Below, piece by piece: positions 8,401 to 15,092 of a DNA stretch of 38,576 bases. The notes under the pieces were generated by a model, which did not search any database, had not been told where the DNA came from, and saw only the letters and a program-made list of their open reading frames with translations. Within the stretch, counting starts at the first letter, position 1; each line of letters starts with the position of its first letter. Origin of the DNA: Bullifex porci (GTDB lineage: Bacteria; Spirochaetota; Spirochaetia; Sphaerochaetales; Sphaerochaetaceae); NCBI RefSeq assembly GCF_009695635.1, contig NZ_VUNN01000022.1, positions 1 to 38,576 of the forward strand. The letters are read 5' to 3'. A program made the position numbers and the translations under genes.

Positions 8401-8648
8401 GGAGCAACCTGCTGGAATATCTTCTCAATGTACTCAACCTTTAAAGGCTCAAGAAAGATATGATCAGCAATTCCTGGAGTAGTCATTACTGTTGCAGGAT
8501 TTGGGTTTATTAAAGAAACCTCATAGCCTTCTTCTTTAAGGGCCTTAACAGCTTGGTTTCCTGAGTAGTCAAACTCACAAGCCTGACCAATAACTATAGG
8601 ACCTGAACCTATTACTAGAATGTGGTGTATATCATCTCTTCTTGGCAT
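5445..8648 (-). CDS. carB: Carbamoyl phosphate synthase, large subunit
   Basis: This 1067-residue protein is of normal length for the large subunit that makes carbamoyl phosphate from bicarbonate, ammonia and two ATP, for pyrimidine and arginine synthesis. It starts with the synthetase opening IGSGPIVIGQACEFDYSG. It contains two homologous ATP-grasp halves: the first has the metal-binding end VIEMNPRVSRSSALASKAT, the second begins near residue 550 with ASGPNRIGQGLEFD and ends IIEVNPRASRTVPF. An MGS-like allosteric domain of about 130 residues closes the protein (ISVNKKDRNTILPIAKKLEE onward, with TTTSAAHAATLA). The ATG lies one base after the carA stop, so the subunits are co-translated. Confidence 0.98.
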   Translation of the reverse strand: MPRRDDIHHILVIGSGPIVIGQACEFDYSGNQAVKALKEEGYEVSLINPNPATVMTTPGIADHIFLEPLKVEYIEKIFQQVAPDAILSTMGGQSALNLTMELQEKGILDKYNVKVIGASADAINKAEDRGEFKKIVSSLGLESAASRIVHTLDEAKKVLNEIPLPLIIRPSFTLGGMGGSIAESKEDYLPLVERALEISPVHEVLIEESLIGWKEFEMEVMRDSKDNAIIVCSIENIDPMGVHTGDSITIAPSQTLSDRDLQRMRDASINILRAVGVDCGGSNVQFALNPKDGRMIVIEMNPRVSRSSALASKATGFPIARCSAKLAVGYTLDEVVNEITGQSVSCFEPALDYVAVKVPRFELEKFPLPVSALGTQMRSVGEALALGRTCAEALNKALRSAERKIEGLQELNKDVDTILHAAHPLRLEAAYTVIKQKGEAAIPEVNRITGFDPYFLYVLLEQSELDKEIEKGLTKELLIKAKENGMSDKRIATLAKLSVEEVKKLREEENLHISTHFVDTCAGEAKALTPYCYTTYGEADEGEPLGEDAVIILASGPNRIGQGLEFDTCCTLSSLAYRKKGRKTIMINSNPETVSTDFNTSDRLYISPLTSEEVIEIMRKEHCNRVVVQLGGQTPLNMAAELEAAGAQIVGTSLESIDRTEDRGEFSALVKELGLRQPENRMGVSKEDVIKKAEEIGFPVLLRPSFVLGGRCMFIAYDTAGLEEFFQVSGLEISQKSPVLVDQFLEDAFEYDLDAISDGKHIYIGGILQHIEAAGIHSGDSAAVFPPYKSKPEIIEEMKSWTLKLATKLNVRGLMNIQFAEKDGKLYIIEVNPRASRTVPFISKSSSVNLVEAAVRVWEGEDLVAQGLVKPGDNIATGRCTVGWAIKEAVFSFDRFVNVDPQLGPEMRSTGEVVGIGTTFGEAYAKSQAASGNLLPRQGRVVISVNKKDRNTILPIAKKLEELGFELYATKGTARDLFNEGILANVALKVNEGHPNIVDMIRAHKIDLVINTPMGFHSRKSDDDIRTEAMRNKIPYTTTTSAAHAATLAIEFLKKKEYIVRELRANK

Positions 8649-8649
8649 A

Positions 8650-9738
8650 TCAAAGCTCCTTTAAGAATTCATCAAAGATATCGTTTTTGTCATGTGGGCC
8701 AGGGGATGCCTCAGGGTGGAATTGAACTGATTTAACATTGTTTTCTTTCGAAATAATTCCTTCAACTGAGTTATCATTTGCATTTCTCATCCAAACTAAA
8801 ACTTCACTTGGAAGAGTTTTTTCATCACTCATAAATCCATGATTTTGGCTTGTTACGAAGGTCTTTCCTGTAATCATATCTTTAACTGGCTGGTTTCCTC
8901 CATGGTGGCCAAAGTCCATCTTCACAGTTTTACCACCAAGAGCTAGTGTTAGTAGCTGGTGACCAAGACAAATACCTCTAATTGGTATTTTCTTTAAGCA
9001 CTTCTTTATTTCCTCAACGCTCTGAGTAAGAAGTGCAGGGTCTCCTGGGCCATTTGATAAGAACAATAAATCATATCCCTTATCGAGTACATCCTCAGCC
9101 TTGAAGGTAGGAGGAAATAGTGTTACAGCACAATTTCTTTGATATAAATCATCGATTATTGAGTATTTAATACCATAATCTACTACAGCAGCCTTTAGAG
9201 TTGGATTTGTAGGAGGAGCAACAAAGCCTTCACTTAGCTCAGGTGATTGTGTAACCTTATCAACAGCTACCTCACTAATTAGGTCTCTTTCTGTAATTTT
9301 AGGGAAGGTGGAAAGAATTTTATCTGCTTCTGCCTCCATACCTTCAAGATAAATTACTCCATTTTGGCTTCCATTATCTCTTAGATGAAGTGTTAAGGCT
9401 CTTGTATCTATACCTTCTAATATAGGCTTATCGCCCTTACTCATATACTCTTCTAATGAGGTTTTTCCTTCAGGAAGTGGGCCTCTATATAGCTTTTTTA
9501 CAATAAGAGCAGTAGCTTTAATACTACTGCTCTCCTTTTCATATATATCAACACCATAATTGCCGATTAATGGATAAGTCATTACAACTATTTGTCCATT
9601 ATATGAAGGGTCAGTTAGTATTTCAGGATATCCTGTCATTGATGTGTTGAAAACAACTTCTCCACATACATTAGCTTTTCCATGTAATATGCCGGAAAAA
9701 ATAGTTCCATCTTTTAATTTTAGATATGCCTTTTGCAC
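8650..9738 (-). CDS. carA: Carbamoyl phosphate synthase, small (glutaminase) subunit
   Basis: This is a 362-residue class I glutamine amidotransferase that feeds ammonia to CarB. The N-terminal CPSase domain starts KAYLKLKDGTIFSG and holds NTSMTGYPEILTDPSY. The C-terminal domain has the nucleophile elbow GICLGHQLL (Cys near residue 257) and the His-Glu pair in VQFHPEASPGP. I place the start at GTG 9738, with GAGG 7 nt upstream. An in-frame TTG at 9759 would put the ribosome-binding site inside the coding region. It is the first gene of carAB. Three phased copies of GTTGCA lie 50-115 bases upstream and are the best candidate for regulation. Confidence 0.96.
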   Translation of the reverse strand: MQKAYLKLKDGTIFSGILHGKANVCGEVVFNTSMTGYPEILTDPSYNGQIVVMTYPLIGNYGVDIYEKESSSIKATALIVKKLYRGPLPEGKTSLEEYMSKGDKPILEGIDTRALTLHLRDNGSQNGVIYLEGMEAEADKILSTFPKITERDLISEVAVDKVTQSPELSEGFVAPPTNPTLKAAVVDYGIKYSIIDDLYQRNCAVTLFPPTFKAEDVLDKGYDLLFLSNGPGDPALLTQSVEEIKKCLKKIPIRGICLGHQLLTLALGGKTVKMDFGHHGGNQPVKDMITGKTFVTSQNHGFMSDEKTLPSEVLVWMRNANDNSVEGIISKENNVKSVQFHPEASPGPHDKNDIFDEFLKEL

Positions 9739-9793
9739 GTTAATTCCTCGTAAGTCCAAATTGACAGAAGGATATCAAAAATATGATGTTTTC

Positions 9794-9850
9794 TGCAACA
9801 TAATTTATAAAAATTCAGCAAAATGCAACAAATATGTAAAAATATGCAAC
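9794..9850 (-). promoter_or_regulatory. Three direct repeats of GTTGCA upstream of carA
   Basis: Read on the minus strand, GTTGCA occurs at 9850-9845, 9829-9824 and 9799-9794, that is with offsets of 21 and 30 bases, close to whole turns of the helix. The copies lie in the carAB promoter region of otherwise very AT-rich DNA. This arrangement suits cooperative binding of a transcription factor on one face. No factor can be named. Confidence 0.4.
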
Positions 9851-9893
9851 TTTATACCATTAAAATACGATATTTTTGTATTATTACTTTGAT

Positions 9894-9918
9894 AAAAAAG
9901 GAGCATCAAATGATGCTC
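9894..9918 (-). terminator. Intrinsic terminator of the psp-DUF4097 operon
   Basis: On the minus strand GAGCATC (9918-9912) and GATGCTC (9907-9901) form a perfect 7-bp stem around ATTT, followed by C and six T residues. It begins 8 bases after the stop of the last DUF4097 gene. A shorter T-tract on the other side could give weak activity on the plus strand. Confidence 0.85.
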
Positions 9919-9925
9919 TCTTTTA

Positions 9926-10645
9926 TTAATAGACCTTTACGCTTCCCGAGACTGTTTCTGCATGTATCATTTTTTCAGAGCTATTGCTTATTTCAATTTC
10001 CCCTAAACCATTTTGGTTATCATATTGCCAGGAGCCAGATACTGTTGTGAACTTAAAGCTACTATCACTATCCTCATTATCTAAAGCTAAGGAGCCTGAA
10101 ACAGATTTTATTTTAATATCCTCTGCATGTGATTTAACATTAACACTTCCTGAAATAGTTTGTGCAGTAAAATCACTATCGGTTGAGCTTGTATATTCAA
10201 TTGCACCGGATACAGAGTTTAGTAATACATCATCTGGCTTATTTGAGTCGGAACCAAATATTGAGCCCGATACACTATTTATTTCAATATCCTTTGCAGA
10301 TAATTCATATGCAGATATAAACCCAGATACACTTTCAATCTTTATGCTATCTAAATTACGAGGAACTGTAATAAATGCCTTGTTTTTAGTTTTTATTGTA
10401 TATTCTTCTCCCTTTGCTAGCTCCTTTGTGTTTCCATCAATTTTTATAAGTACCTTATTTATATCGTCCTCTACTATATTAATAGAGGAAACAGTTGATT
10501 TTATCTCAACGTCATCAAAGTCAAATGAAACATGTACTCTTGATGCTCTTGAATTAATAGAGCAGAAGGTTATGTTAAATGTCATCCAACAAATTGCTAA
10601 TACAATTATTATAAAAATTATTCTTCTTTTAGAAAAAGCTATCAT
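9926..10645 (-). CDS. DUF4097 beta-repeat membrane protein, paralogue 1
   Basis: This 239-residue protein has one N-terminal membrane segment (RRIIFIIIVLAICWMTFNI) and then an all-beta domain of the DUF4097 (putative adhesin-like) type. The repeated short motif SVSGS, SVSGA, TISGS, TVSGS recurs seven times at about 20-25 residue spacing, as in a parallel beta-solenoid. The domain probably faces the periplasm or cell exterior. The ATG has a strong AGGAGG overlapping the previous gene's end, and the two genes are three bases apart. It is the last gene of the psp operon and a strong terminator follows. Proteins of this family often accompany PspC-type membrane stress genes, but their molecular role is unknown. 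Confidence 0.82.
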   Translation of the reverse strand: MIAFSKRRIIFIIIVLAICWMTFNITFCSINSRASRVHVSFDFDDVEIKSTVSSINIVEDDINKVLIKIDGNTKELAKGEEYTIKTKNKAFITVPRNLDSIKIESVSGFISAYELSAKDIEINSVSGSIFGSDSNKPDDVLLNSVSGAIEYTSSTDSDFTAQTISGSVNVKSHAEDIKIKSVSGSLALDNEDSDSSFKFTTVSGSWQYDNQNGLGEIEISNSSEKMIHAETVSGSVKVY

Positions 10646-10648
10646 TTA

Positions 10649-11509
10649 TTACCTCCTAATTACATTAATTGAGCCTGAAAGTGAGGATGCTTTAATAGAA
10701 TACCCCTCTCTTCCATCCTCCTTATATTGTCCTTTACCGCTTCTACCAAATACTGTCCAATCACCTGTGGTTGATTGTAGTGTAAGAGAAAAGCCCTTAT
10801 CCTCGGTAGTTATATCTATATCTCCACTAGTTGTTGATAGATCACAGGAGTTAAAATCTGATAAAAGCTCTATATCTCCACTAATTGATCCAGCCTTTAT
10901 ACTTTGAGCTTTACTTCTCTTTATTTCACAATCTCCGCTTGTTGAGTATGCTGTTAGCTTATCGCAGCTTGCATTATAAAGAGATACATCTCCACTAACA
11001 CTTTTTGTAGTTATTTCATTTGCAGCAATATCTAATAGCTTAACATTGCCACTTACACTTTGAGCTTCGATAAGCCTTGCGCTAGCAAGTGATAGATCTA
11101 GATTACCTGCAACAAGTGATAGCTTAATTTTATCCAGCTCTCTTGGAAGGTAGAGTGTAATATATTTTAAATTCTTTGAATCACGCTCAATAGAAATATC
11201 CTCTGTTAGAGGGATTTCTTCTCCATCTAAAAGAGCAAATGGTTCATCTGTTGCTCTCTTAACTATAACATCTGCAGTAGGGGTTGATATCTCAAAGGTA
11301 TTATTATTTAGAGTAAGAGTTGTCTTAGTAAAGTTTTTAAAGACCTTATTTGAAAAGCCAGGATATTTCTTTTCTGCAATTAACCAAATTGCTATTATAG
11401 CTAATAGTAGAGCTGCTAATATTGAAATAGGCTTAAAAGGAACAAAGTAGCAAAGTAGAGCTAAAACTATTATTAATAAGAAAATTAAAGGTCTTGAAAA
11501 TTTAATCAT
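10649..11509 (-). CDS. DUF4097 beta-repeat membrane protein, paralogue 2
   Basis: This 286-residue paralogue has two closely spaced N-terminal hydrophobic segments (PLIFLLIIVLALLCYFVPF and SILAALLLAIIAIWLIAEKK), which make a membrane hairpin before the beta domain. The repeat core contains SVSGN, SVSGD, STSGD, SISGD, TTSGD, STTGD and SLSGS, eight turns counting the first VAGN. The ATG has AGGAGA upstream and overlaps the preceding gene by eight bases. The two-segment anchor distinguishes it from its neighbours, so the three copies are not simple recent duplicates. It may act with PspC in sensing or stabilising the membrane; that is inference from the operon. Confidence 0.82.
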   Translation of the reverse strand: MIKFSRPLIFLLIIVLALLCYFVPFKPISILAALLLAIIAIWLIAEKKYPGFSNKVFKNFTKTTLTLNNNTFEISTPTADVIVKRATDEPFALLDGEEIPLTEDISIERDSKNLKYITLYLPRELDKIKLSLVAGNLDLSLASARLIEAQSVSGNVKLLDIAANEITTKSVSGDVSLYNASCDKLTAYSTSGDCEIKRSKAQSIKAGSISGDIELLSDFNSCDLSTTSGDIDITTEDKGFSLTLQSTTGDWTVFGRSGKGQYKEDGREGYSIKASSLSGSINVIRR

Positions 11510-12254
11510 CGTTATCTCCTGAGATTCGAATGTTCCCGCTATTTGTTTTAATTAATACTGTATTTTTGCTATCGATTTTATCTAAACCATCATCAATTTC
11601 TATAATTCCATTTTCACTTGAAGCTACTATATGGCTATCTTGGTTGAGAGTTAAATCGATATTACCACTATCTGATTTAGCTTCTATAAAAGCAGCAGTG
11701 GAATCAATTGTGATATCACCTGAAATAGTTTCAGTCATAATGCTTTTAGCACTACTATTTATTATAGTAATGGGCTTGCTACTGCCTTTAACATATAGCG
11801 TTGAAAAGCTAGATGAGGAAATTGTGCTTTCCTTAGCGCTTAAAGACGCTTTATCGATATTAGCATCATCAAGCTCAAGGTTTGCTGCAGATAATACAAG
11901 CTGCTCAGCAGCTATATTATTTATGTAAACATTACCACTACCATTTACGACTACAGTTTTAGCATTTTGTGGCAATGAAAGGATTACAGAGCTTTTAGCT
12001 TTAACAGTAATTGTTTTTATAATATTTTCATTTAAATCTATACAATCCTCACCAAAACGCAATATTGCATAAGGAATATCCTCTCCCTTTATATATAAAT
12101 CGTTTGATGAGAAATTAATCTCTATATTATTGTTTGTAACCTCAGTTGTAATATCGTATGAAGGCGTGTTAGCTGGTGCTATAAATCTTCTTACAAATAA
12201 AAGTATGCATACTACTATTAGAAGTAGTGTAAAGAACAGTTTTTTCTTATCCAT
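11502..12254 (-). CDS. DUF4097-like beta-repeat membrane protein, paralogue 3
   Basis: This 250-residue protein has one N-terminal membrane segment (KLFFTLLLIVVCILLFVRRF) and a more diverged beta domain. Only about five turns with the SGN/SGD motif remain (GSGNVYIN, TISGDITI, SDSGNIDL, SENGIIEI, TNSGNIRI), mostly in the second half. It is the first of the three paralogues in transcription order and is separated from pspC by a 9-bp hairpin without T-run. It ends in an acidic tail (GDNDD). The membership of DUF4097 is less certain than for the other two and rests on repeat pattern and position. Confidence 0.75.
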   Translation of the reverse strand: MDKKKLFFTLLLIVVCILLFVRRFIAPANTPSYDITTEVTNNNIEINFSSNDLYIKGEDIPYAILRFGEDCIDLNENIIKTITVKAKSSVILSLPQNAKTVVVNGSGNVYINNIAAEQLVLSAANLELDDANIDKASLSAKESTISSSSFSTLYVKGSSKPITIINSSAKSIMTETISGDITIDSTAAFIEAKSDSGNIDLTLNQDSHIVASSENGIIEIDDGLDKIDSKNTVLIKTNSGNIRISGDNDD

Positions 12255-12265
12255 TAGTTTTTCAC

Positions 12266-12289
12266 TTGGAGCTGCTTAAACAGCTCCAA
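12266..12289 (-). other. 9-bp perfect hairpin between pspC and the DUF4097 genes
   Basis: TTGGAGCTG and CAGCTCCAA form a perfect stem around a six-base loop. No T-run follows on the minus strand, so it is more likely a transcript-stabilising or processing hairpin than a terminator. It divides the psp core from the three DUF4097 genes. Confidence 0.6.
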
Positions 12290-12297
12290 ATCCTTAT

Positions 12298-12696
12298 TTA
12301 TTTTGTAGAATTAAAACGAGCATCCCAATCCTTTTCCTTATCAAACATCTCGTTTTCCATCTCTTCAACCTTCTTCTTTAGGTTTTCATACTCAGCTCTA
12401 AGGTCGTCATTACTCTTTTCTTCCTTAGCCTCGTAATAGTTAGCATCCTCGGCATCCTTGTAGATATGACCCTTATCGTAGTATTTCTTAAAGTTTGTCT
12501 GGTAGTCCTCTTCATTAGCTGGAAGACAAAGTGCTACGATTAAATATATGATTGCTCCAGGGAAAAATCCTGTACAAATAATTGCTAGAAAGACAATTAA
12601 TCTAACTGGATCTGCTGGAAGATCTCTCCACTCTGCAAGTCCTGTTGCTACTCCTAAAATCTTACCTCTTGGGCTTCTATACCATCTCTTAGTCAT
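12298..12696 (-). CDS. pspC: PspC-domain membrane stress protein
   Basis: This 132-residue protein has the PspC domain at its N-terminus: KRWYRSPRGKILGVATGLAE, then DPVRLIVFLAIICTGFFPG and a membrane segment ending IIYLIVALCLPANEED. The second half is a charged region (YEAKEEKSNDDLRAEYENLK and onward) that should form a coiled coil, longer than in plain PspC. I choose the ATG at 12696 because GGAGG lies about 8 bases upstream; two earlier in-frame starts overlap that ribosome-binding site. The start overlaps the PspB-like gene by eight bases. PspC in enterobacteria binds PspA at the inner membrane. Confidence 0.88.
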   Translation of the reverse strand: MTKRWYRSPRGKILGVATGLAEWRDLPADPVRLIVFLAIICTGFFPGAIIYLIVALCLPANEEDYQTNFKKYYDKGHIYKDAEDANYYEAKEEKSNDDLRAEYENLKKKVEEMENEMFDKEKDWDARFNSTK

Positions 12697-13033
12697 TTTT
12701 TTCATCCTCCGCACTTTGTTTTCTACTAGCCATTATGGTATCTATATTATCAATTCGCTCTTTTAAATCTGCGATTCCTCTTAAAAGCTCTTCTCTTTCC
12801 TCTGCCTCTGTGTTCTGGTGCACACCTAAGTCCTCATTAGCTTTTTCCTTTCTTGCATTCTTCTTTAGATCCTTTTTACTGATTCTTGAGTAAGTACCAG
12901 GTGCAACACCTGCTCTTAGCTCCTGCATTCTGATCTCAGCCTCGAGCTTTCTCTTTTTTAGGTCAAAGGCTTTTTCGATTGCTGTAATAGCGATTAAGCT
13001 TCCAAATACTATTGCTACAATTATAACTGCCAT
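12689..13033 (-). CDS. PspB-like membrane-anchored coiled-coil protein
   Basis: This 114-residue protein starts with a single membrane segment (MAVIIVAIVFGSLIAITAIE), followed by a basic stretch, a spacer (APGTYSRISKKDLKK) and a C-terminal coiled coil (AEEREELLRGIADLKERID). That layout, and a position between pspA and pspC, matches PspB, which is about 75 residues with one helix and a short coiled coil. The sequence similarity is too low for a firm assignment. Its ATG shares one base with the pspA stop (TAATG), so expression is tightly coupled. Confidence 0.65.
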   Translation of the reverse strand: MAVIIVAIVFGSLIAITAIEKAFDLKKRKLEAEIRMQELRAGVAPGTYSRISKKDLKKNARKEKANEDLGVHQNTEAEEREELLRGIADLKERIDNIDTIMASRKQSAEDEKND

Positions 13034-13671
13034 TATTCTCTGCCCTTCTTAAGAGCCTCAAGCTCCTTCTCAATTTCATCCTGCTCCTCAAGCTCTCTAA
13101 ACATATCAGCAGTTGTTTTAGCTGGCTTTGAAAGCTCATTCTCTGCTTTCATCTTATCGATGATGGATTCAAAGTCCTCAAAGTGTGCCTCTGTACTTCT
13201 TTTAAGGCGCTCATTTGCAAGGGCCTCAGCCTCAGCAGCTCTAGCCTTTTCCTGTAGGCTCTTAAGCTTAAGCTTTGCTTGGTTAAGCTTATCCTCTATT
13301 TGATTAATCTCAGTTTTTGATTGCTCAATAATCTCTGAGTAGTTATCTACATCCTTTAATAGAGTATTAAGTGTCTCAGTTTCCTTCTTCTTCTCAATCA
13401 GTGCATCTCTTGCTAAATCATCACGACCCTTATCAACTGCAAGCTCTGCTCTTGTCTGCCAACGAGAAATTAAAGCCTTCTGCTCTGCAATCTTTCTTTC
13501 AAGTCTGATCTTAGATGCCATCCTTGCTGCACAATTACTCTTTAGCTCAATGAGGGTATCTTCCATCTCCTGCATCATGAGCTTTAGCATCTTCTCTGGA
13601 TCCTCTGCCTTATCTAATAGAGCATTTATGTTTGCATTAACAATATCTTTAAATCTTGAAAAAACTCCCAT
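13033..13671 (-). CDS. pspA: Phage shock protein A (PspA/IM30 family)
   Basis: This 212-residue protein is helical and coiled-coil almost throughout. It begins with the classic amphipathic helix and signature MGVFSRFKDIVNANINALLD followed by KAEDPEKMLKLMMQEME. PspA assembles on stressed inner membranes and, in enterobacteria, restrains the PspF activator. The start at 13671 follows GGAGG with a 5-base gap; an upstream in-frame ATG (13683) overlaps that box. A near-perfect sigma-54 promoter lies about 45 bases upstream. The C-terminus (AKTTADMFRELEEQDEIEKE) is typical, and length is about 10 residues shorter than in Escherichia coli. Confidence 0.95.
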   Translation of the reverse strand: MGVFSRFKDIVNANINALLDKAEDPEKMLKLMMQEMEDTLIELKSNCAARMASKIRLERKIAEQKALISRWQTRAELAVDKGRDDLARDALIEKKKETETLNTLLKDVDNYSEIIEQSKTEINQIEDKLNQAKLKLKSLQEKARAAEAEALANERLKRSTEAHFEDFESIIDKMKAENELSKPAKTTADMFRELEEQDEIEKELEALKKGRE

Positions 13672-13713
13672 AGTTTCCTCCAAAATAAATTTACTTTTAC
13701 GCTTTTTATATAA

Positions 13714-13728
13714 GCAAGAAGTGTGCCA
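13714..13728 (-). promoter_or_regulatory. Sigma-54 (-24/-12) promoter of pspA
   Basis: TGGCAC (13728-13723) and TTGC (13717-13714) are separated by exactly five bases on the minus strand, matching the sigma-54 consensus TGGCAC-N5-TTGC. Transcription would start near 13702, giving a leader of about 30 nt before pspA. This fits PspF-type control of psp operons. Confidence 0.88.
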
Positions 13729-13732
13729 ACTT

Positions 13733-13749
13733 ATATTATTGAATAATAT
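13733..13749. promoter_or_regulatory. 8-bp perfect palindrome next to the sigma-54 promoter
   Basis: ATATTATT and AATAATAT flank a single G, five bases upstream of the -24 element and between the divergent psp genes. It could bind a dimeric regulator. Activator sites for PspF are normally much further upstream, so a repressor or host-factor site, or chance in AT-rich DNA, are alternatives. Confidence 0.35.
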
Positions 13750-13861
13750 CTTATTGTATTACAAGAAGATGGATTTTTACATTTTAAAATTTTTGTAAAA
13801 ATAAATGGTTATTTTATTATTTTCCTTGGTGAAAAATCCCACGTGTGGTAAAATCTCCCAC

Positions 13862-14845
13862 ATGGATAATATGCGGGATAGCCTTCAGAAGGGAATAGGT
13901 GAAAGTGATGTTTACTTGGAGTTTCAGGATAAACTATCAAAGGTTGCAAAGGTTGATAGAGCTGTCCTTATTATAGGAGAGCGTGGATCTGGTAAGGAGC
14001 TAGCAGTTCAGAGAATTCACTATCTCTCTCCAAGATGGCAGAAGAACTTAGTTGCTGTAAACTGTGCAGCGCTTCCTTCATCACTAATTGAGTCTGAGCT
14101 ATTTGGCTATGAGCAGGGTGCGTTTACTGGAGCAACAAAGACTCGTAAGGGCCGCTTTGAGGAGGCTGAGGGCGGAACACTTTTTCTAGATGAAATTGGG
14201 CTTATACCACTTGAGGTCCAGGAAAAGATTTTGCGTGTTGTTGAGTATGGAACCTATGAAAGAGTTGGCTCCTCTGTAACTCATGAGTGTAATGTTCGAA
14301 TAGTTGGTGCAACTAATGCTGATTTATTAGAGCTATGTAAGCAGGGTAAGTTCAAAGAGGATTTATTAGATAGGTTAAGCTTTGAGGTACTCTTTATCCC
14401 ACCTCTAAGAGAACGAGGTGATGATATTCTACTGCTTGCACAATACTTTGCTTCTAAGATGGCTTTAGAGTGTGGACATGATGGCCTTCCTGTTTTATCA
14501 GATGAGGTAGTAGAGGCTTTAATGAATTACTCTTGGCCGGGAAATGTTAGAGAGCTAAAGAATGTTATTGAGCGTGCAGTATATAGAAATGACTCATCAT
14601 TAATTACAGAGGTAGACTTTAATCCTTTTAATAATCCATTTAAGAAAAAGGCAGTAGCTGTAGAGAAGAGTGAAGCGGTAGCTCCTAAAATAAAGGAAGA
14701 GCCTAAGAAGGCTTTGGGGTTAGAGGCAATGCCTCTTAAGGACTTTGCAGTAGCACAAAGCCAGCTTGATGTAATCTTTTTATCACGTGCATTAAATGAA
14801 GCTGGAGGAAACCAAAAGAGTGCAGCAGAGCTACGATTTACCTAA
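13862..14845 (+). CDS. pspF: PspF-like sigma-54 activator, C-terminally truncated
   Basis: This 327-residue bacterial enhancer-binding protein has no receiver or sensory domain, as in PspF. The AAA+ domain shows Walker A GERGSGKE, the sigma-54 contact loop GAFTGA (in [15 protein letters not shown]), Walker [11 protein letters not shown] and the [16 protein letters not shown] helix. The C-terminal Fis-type helix-turn-helix begins ([17 protein letters not shown]) but the frame then ends RFT and stop, so the recognition helix is missing. The sequence immediately downstream belongs to another gene (azlD remnant). The ATG at 13862 is chosen by comparison with family N-termini; the ribosome-binding site is poor. 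Enterobacterial PspF without its DNA-binding domain can still activate at high level, so residual function is possible. Confidence 0.85.
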   Translation: MDNMRDSLQKGIGESDVYLEFQDKLSKVAKVDRAVLIIGERGSGKELAVQRIHYLSPRWQKNLVAVNCAALPSSLIESELFGYEQGAFTGATKTRKGRFEEAEGGTLFLDEIGLIPLEVQEKILRVVEYGTYERVGSSVTHECNVRIVGATNADLLELCKQGKFKEDLLDRLSFEVLFIPPLRERGDDILLLAQYFASKMALECGHDGLPVLSDEVVEALMNYSWPGNVRELKNVIERAVYRNDSSLITEVDFNPFNNPFKKKAVAVEKSEAVAPKIKEEPKKALGLEAMPLKDFAVAQSQLDVIFLSRALNEAGGNQKSAAELRFT

Positions 14846-14969
14846 AACAATTTCAACAATAGTCGCATCACTAGTTACAGCTGGTCTATATCTTTACAGA
14901 AGATCAATGCTAATACCAATTGCAGGTGGGACAATAGTTTACATGCTAATGGTACAGTTTGTTTTCTAA
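14835..14969 (+). pseudogene. azlD: 3' remnant of azlD (branched-chain amino acid transport subunit)
   Basis: From 14835, in the frame +1 relative to pspF, 44 codons read [20 protein letters not shown], then YRRSMLIPIAGGTIVYMLMV and QFVF before TAA. This matches the C-terminal end of AzlD proteins, where a final helix and the GGT..YM..VQ ending are characteristic. No start codon or upstream azlC/azlD sequence is present. The fragment abuts the point where pspF loses homology, so one deletion removed the pspF tail and nearly all of azlD. Confidence 0.7.
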
Positions 14970-15092
14970 AGCCTTAAGCTATGAAAATATTTTATGATAA
15001 TTTTAATTTAGGAATAAAAATCACATAGAAATAGAATGCTCATTTTTGAATATGGTAAAAATTTACAGTGTAAGCTATTAAGCTTAATTGAT

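Noticed and set aside
9984-10907. Long plus-strand open frame (307 codons) opposite the DUF4097 genes
   Set aside because: It is the antisense shadow of two repeat-rich genes with clear signals, ribosome-binding sites and operon spacing; its translation resembles no family and has no ribosome-binding site.
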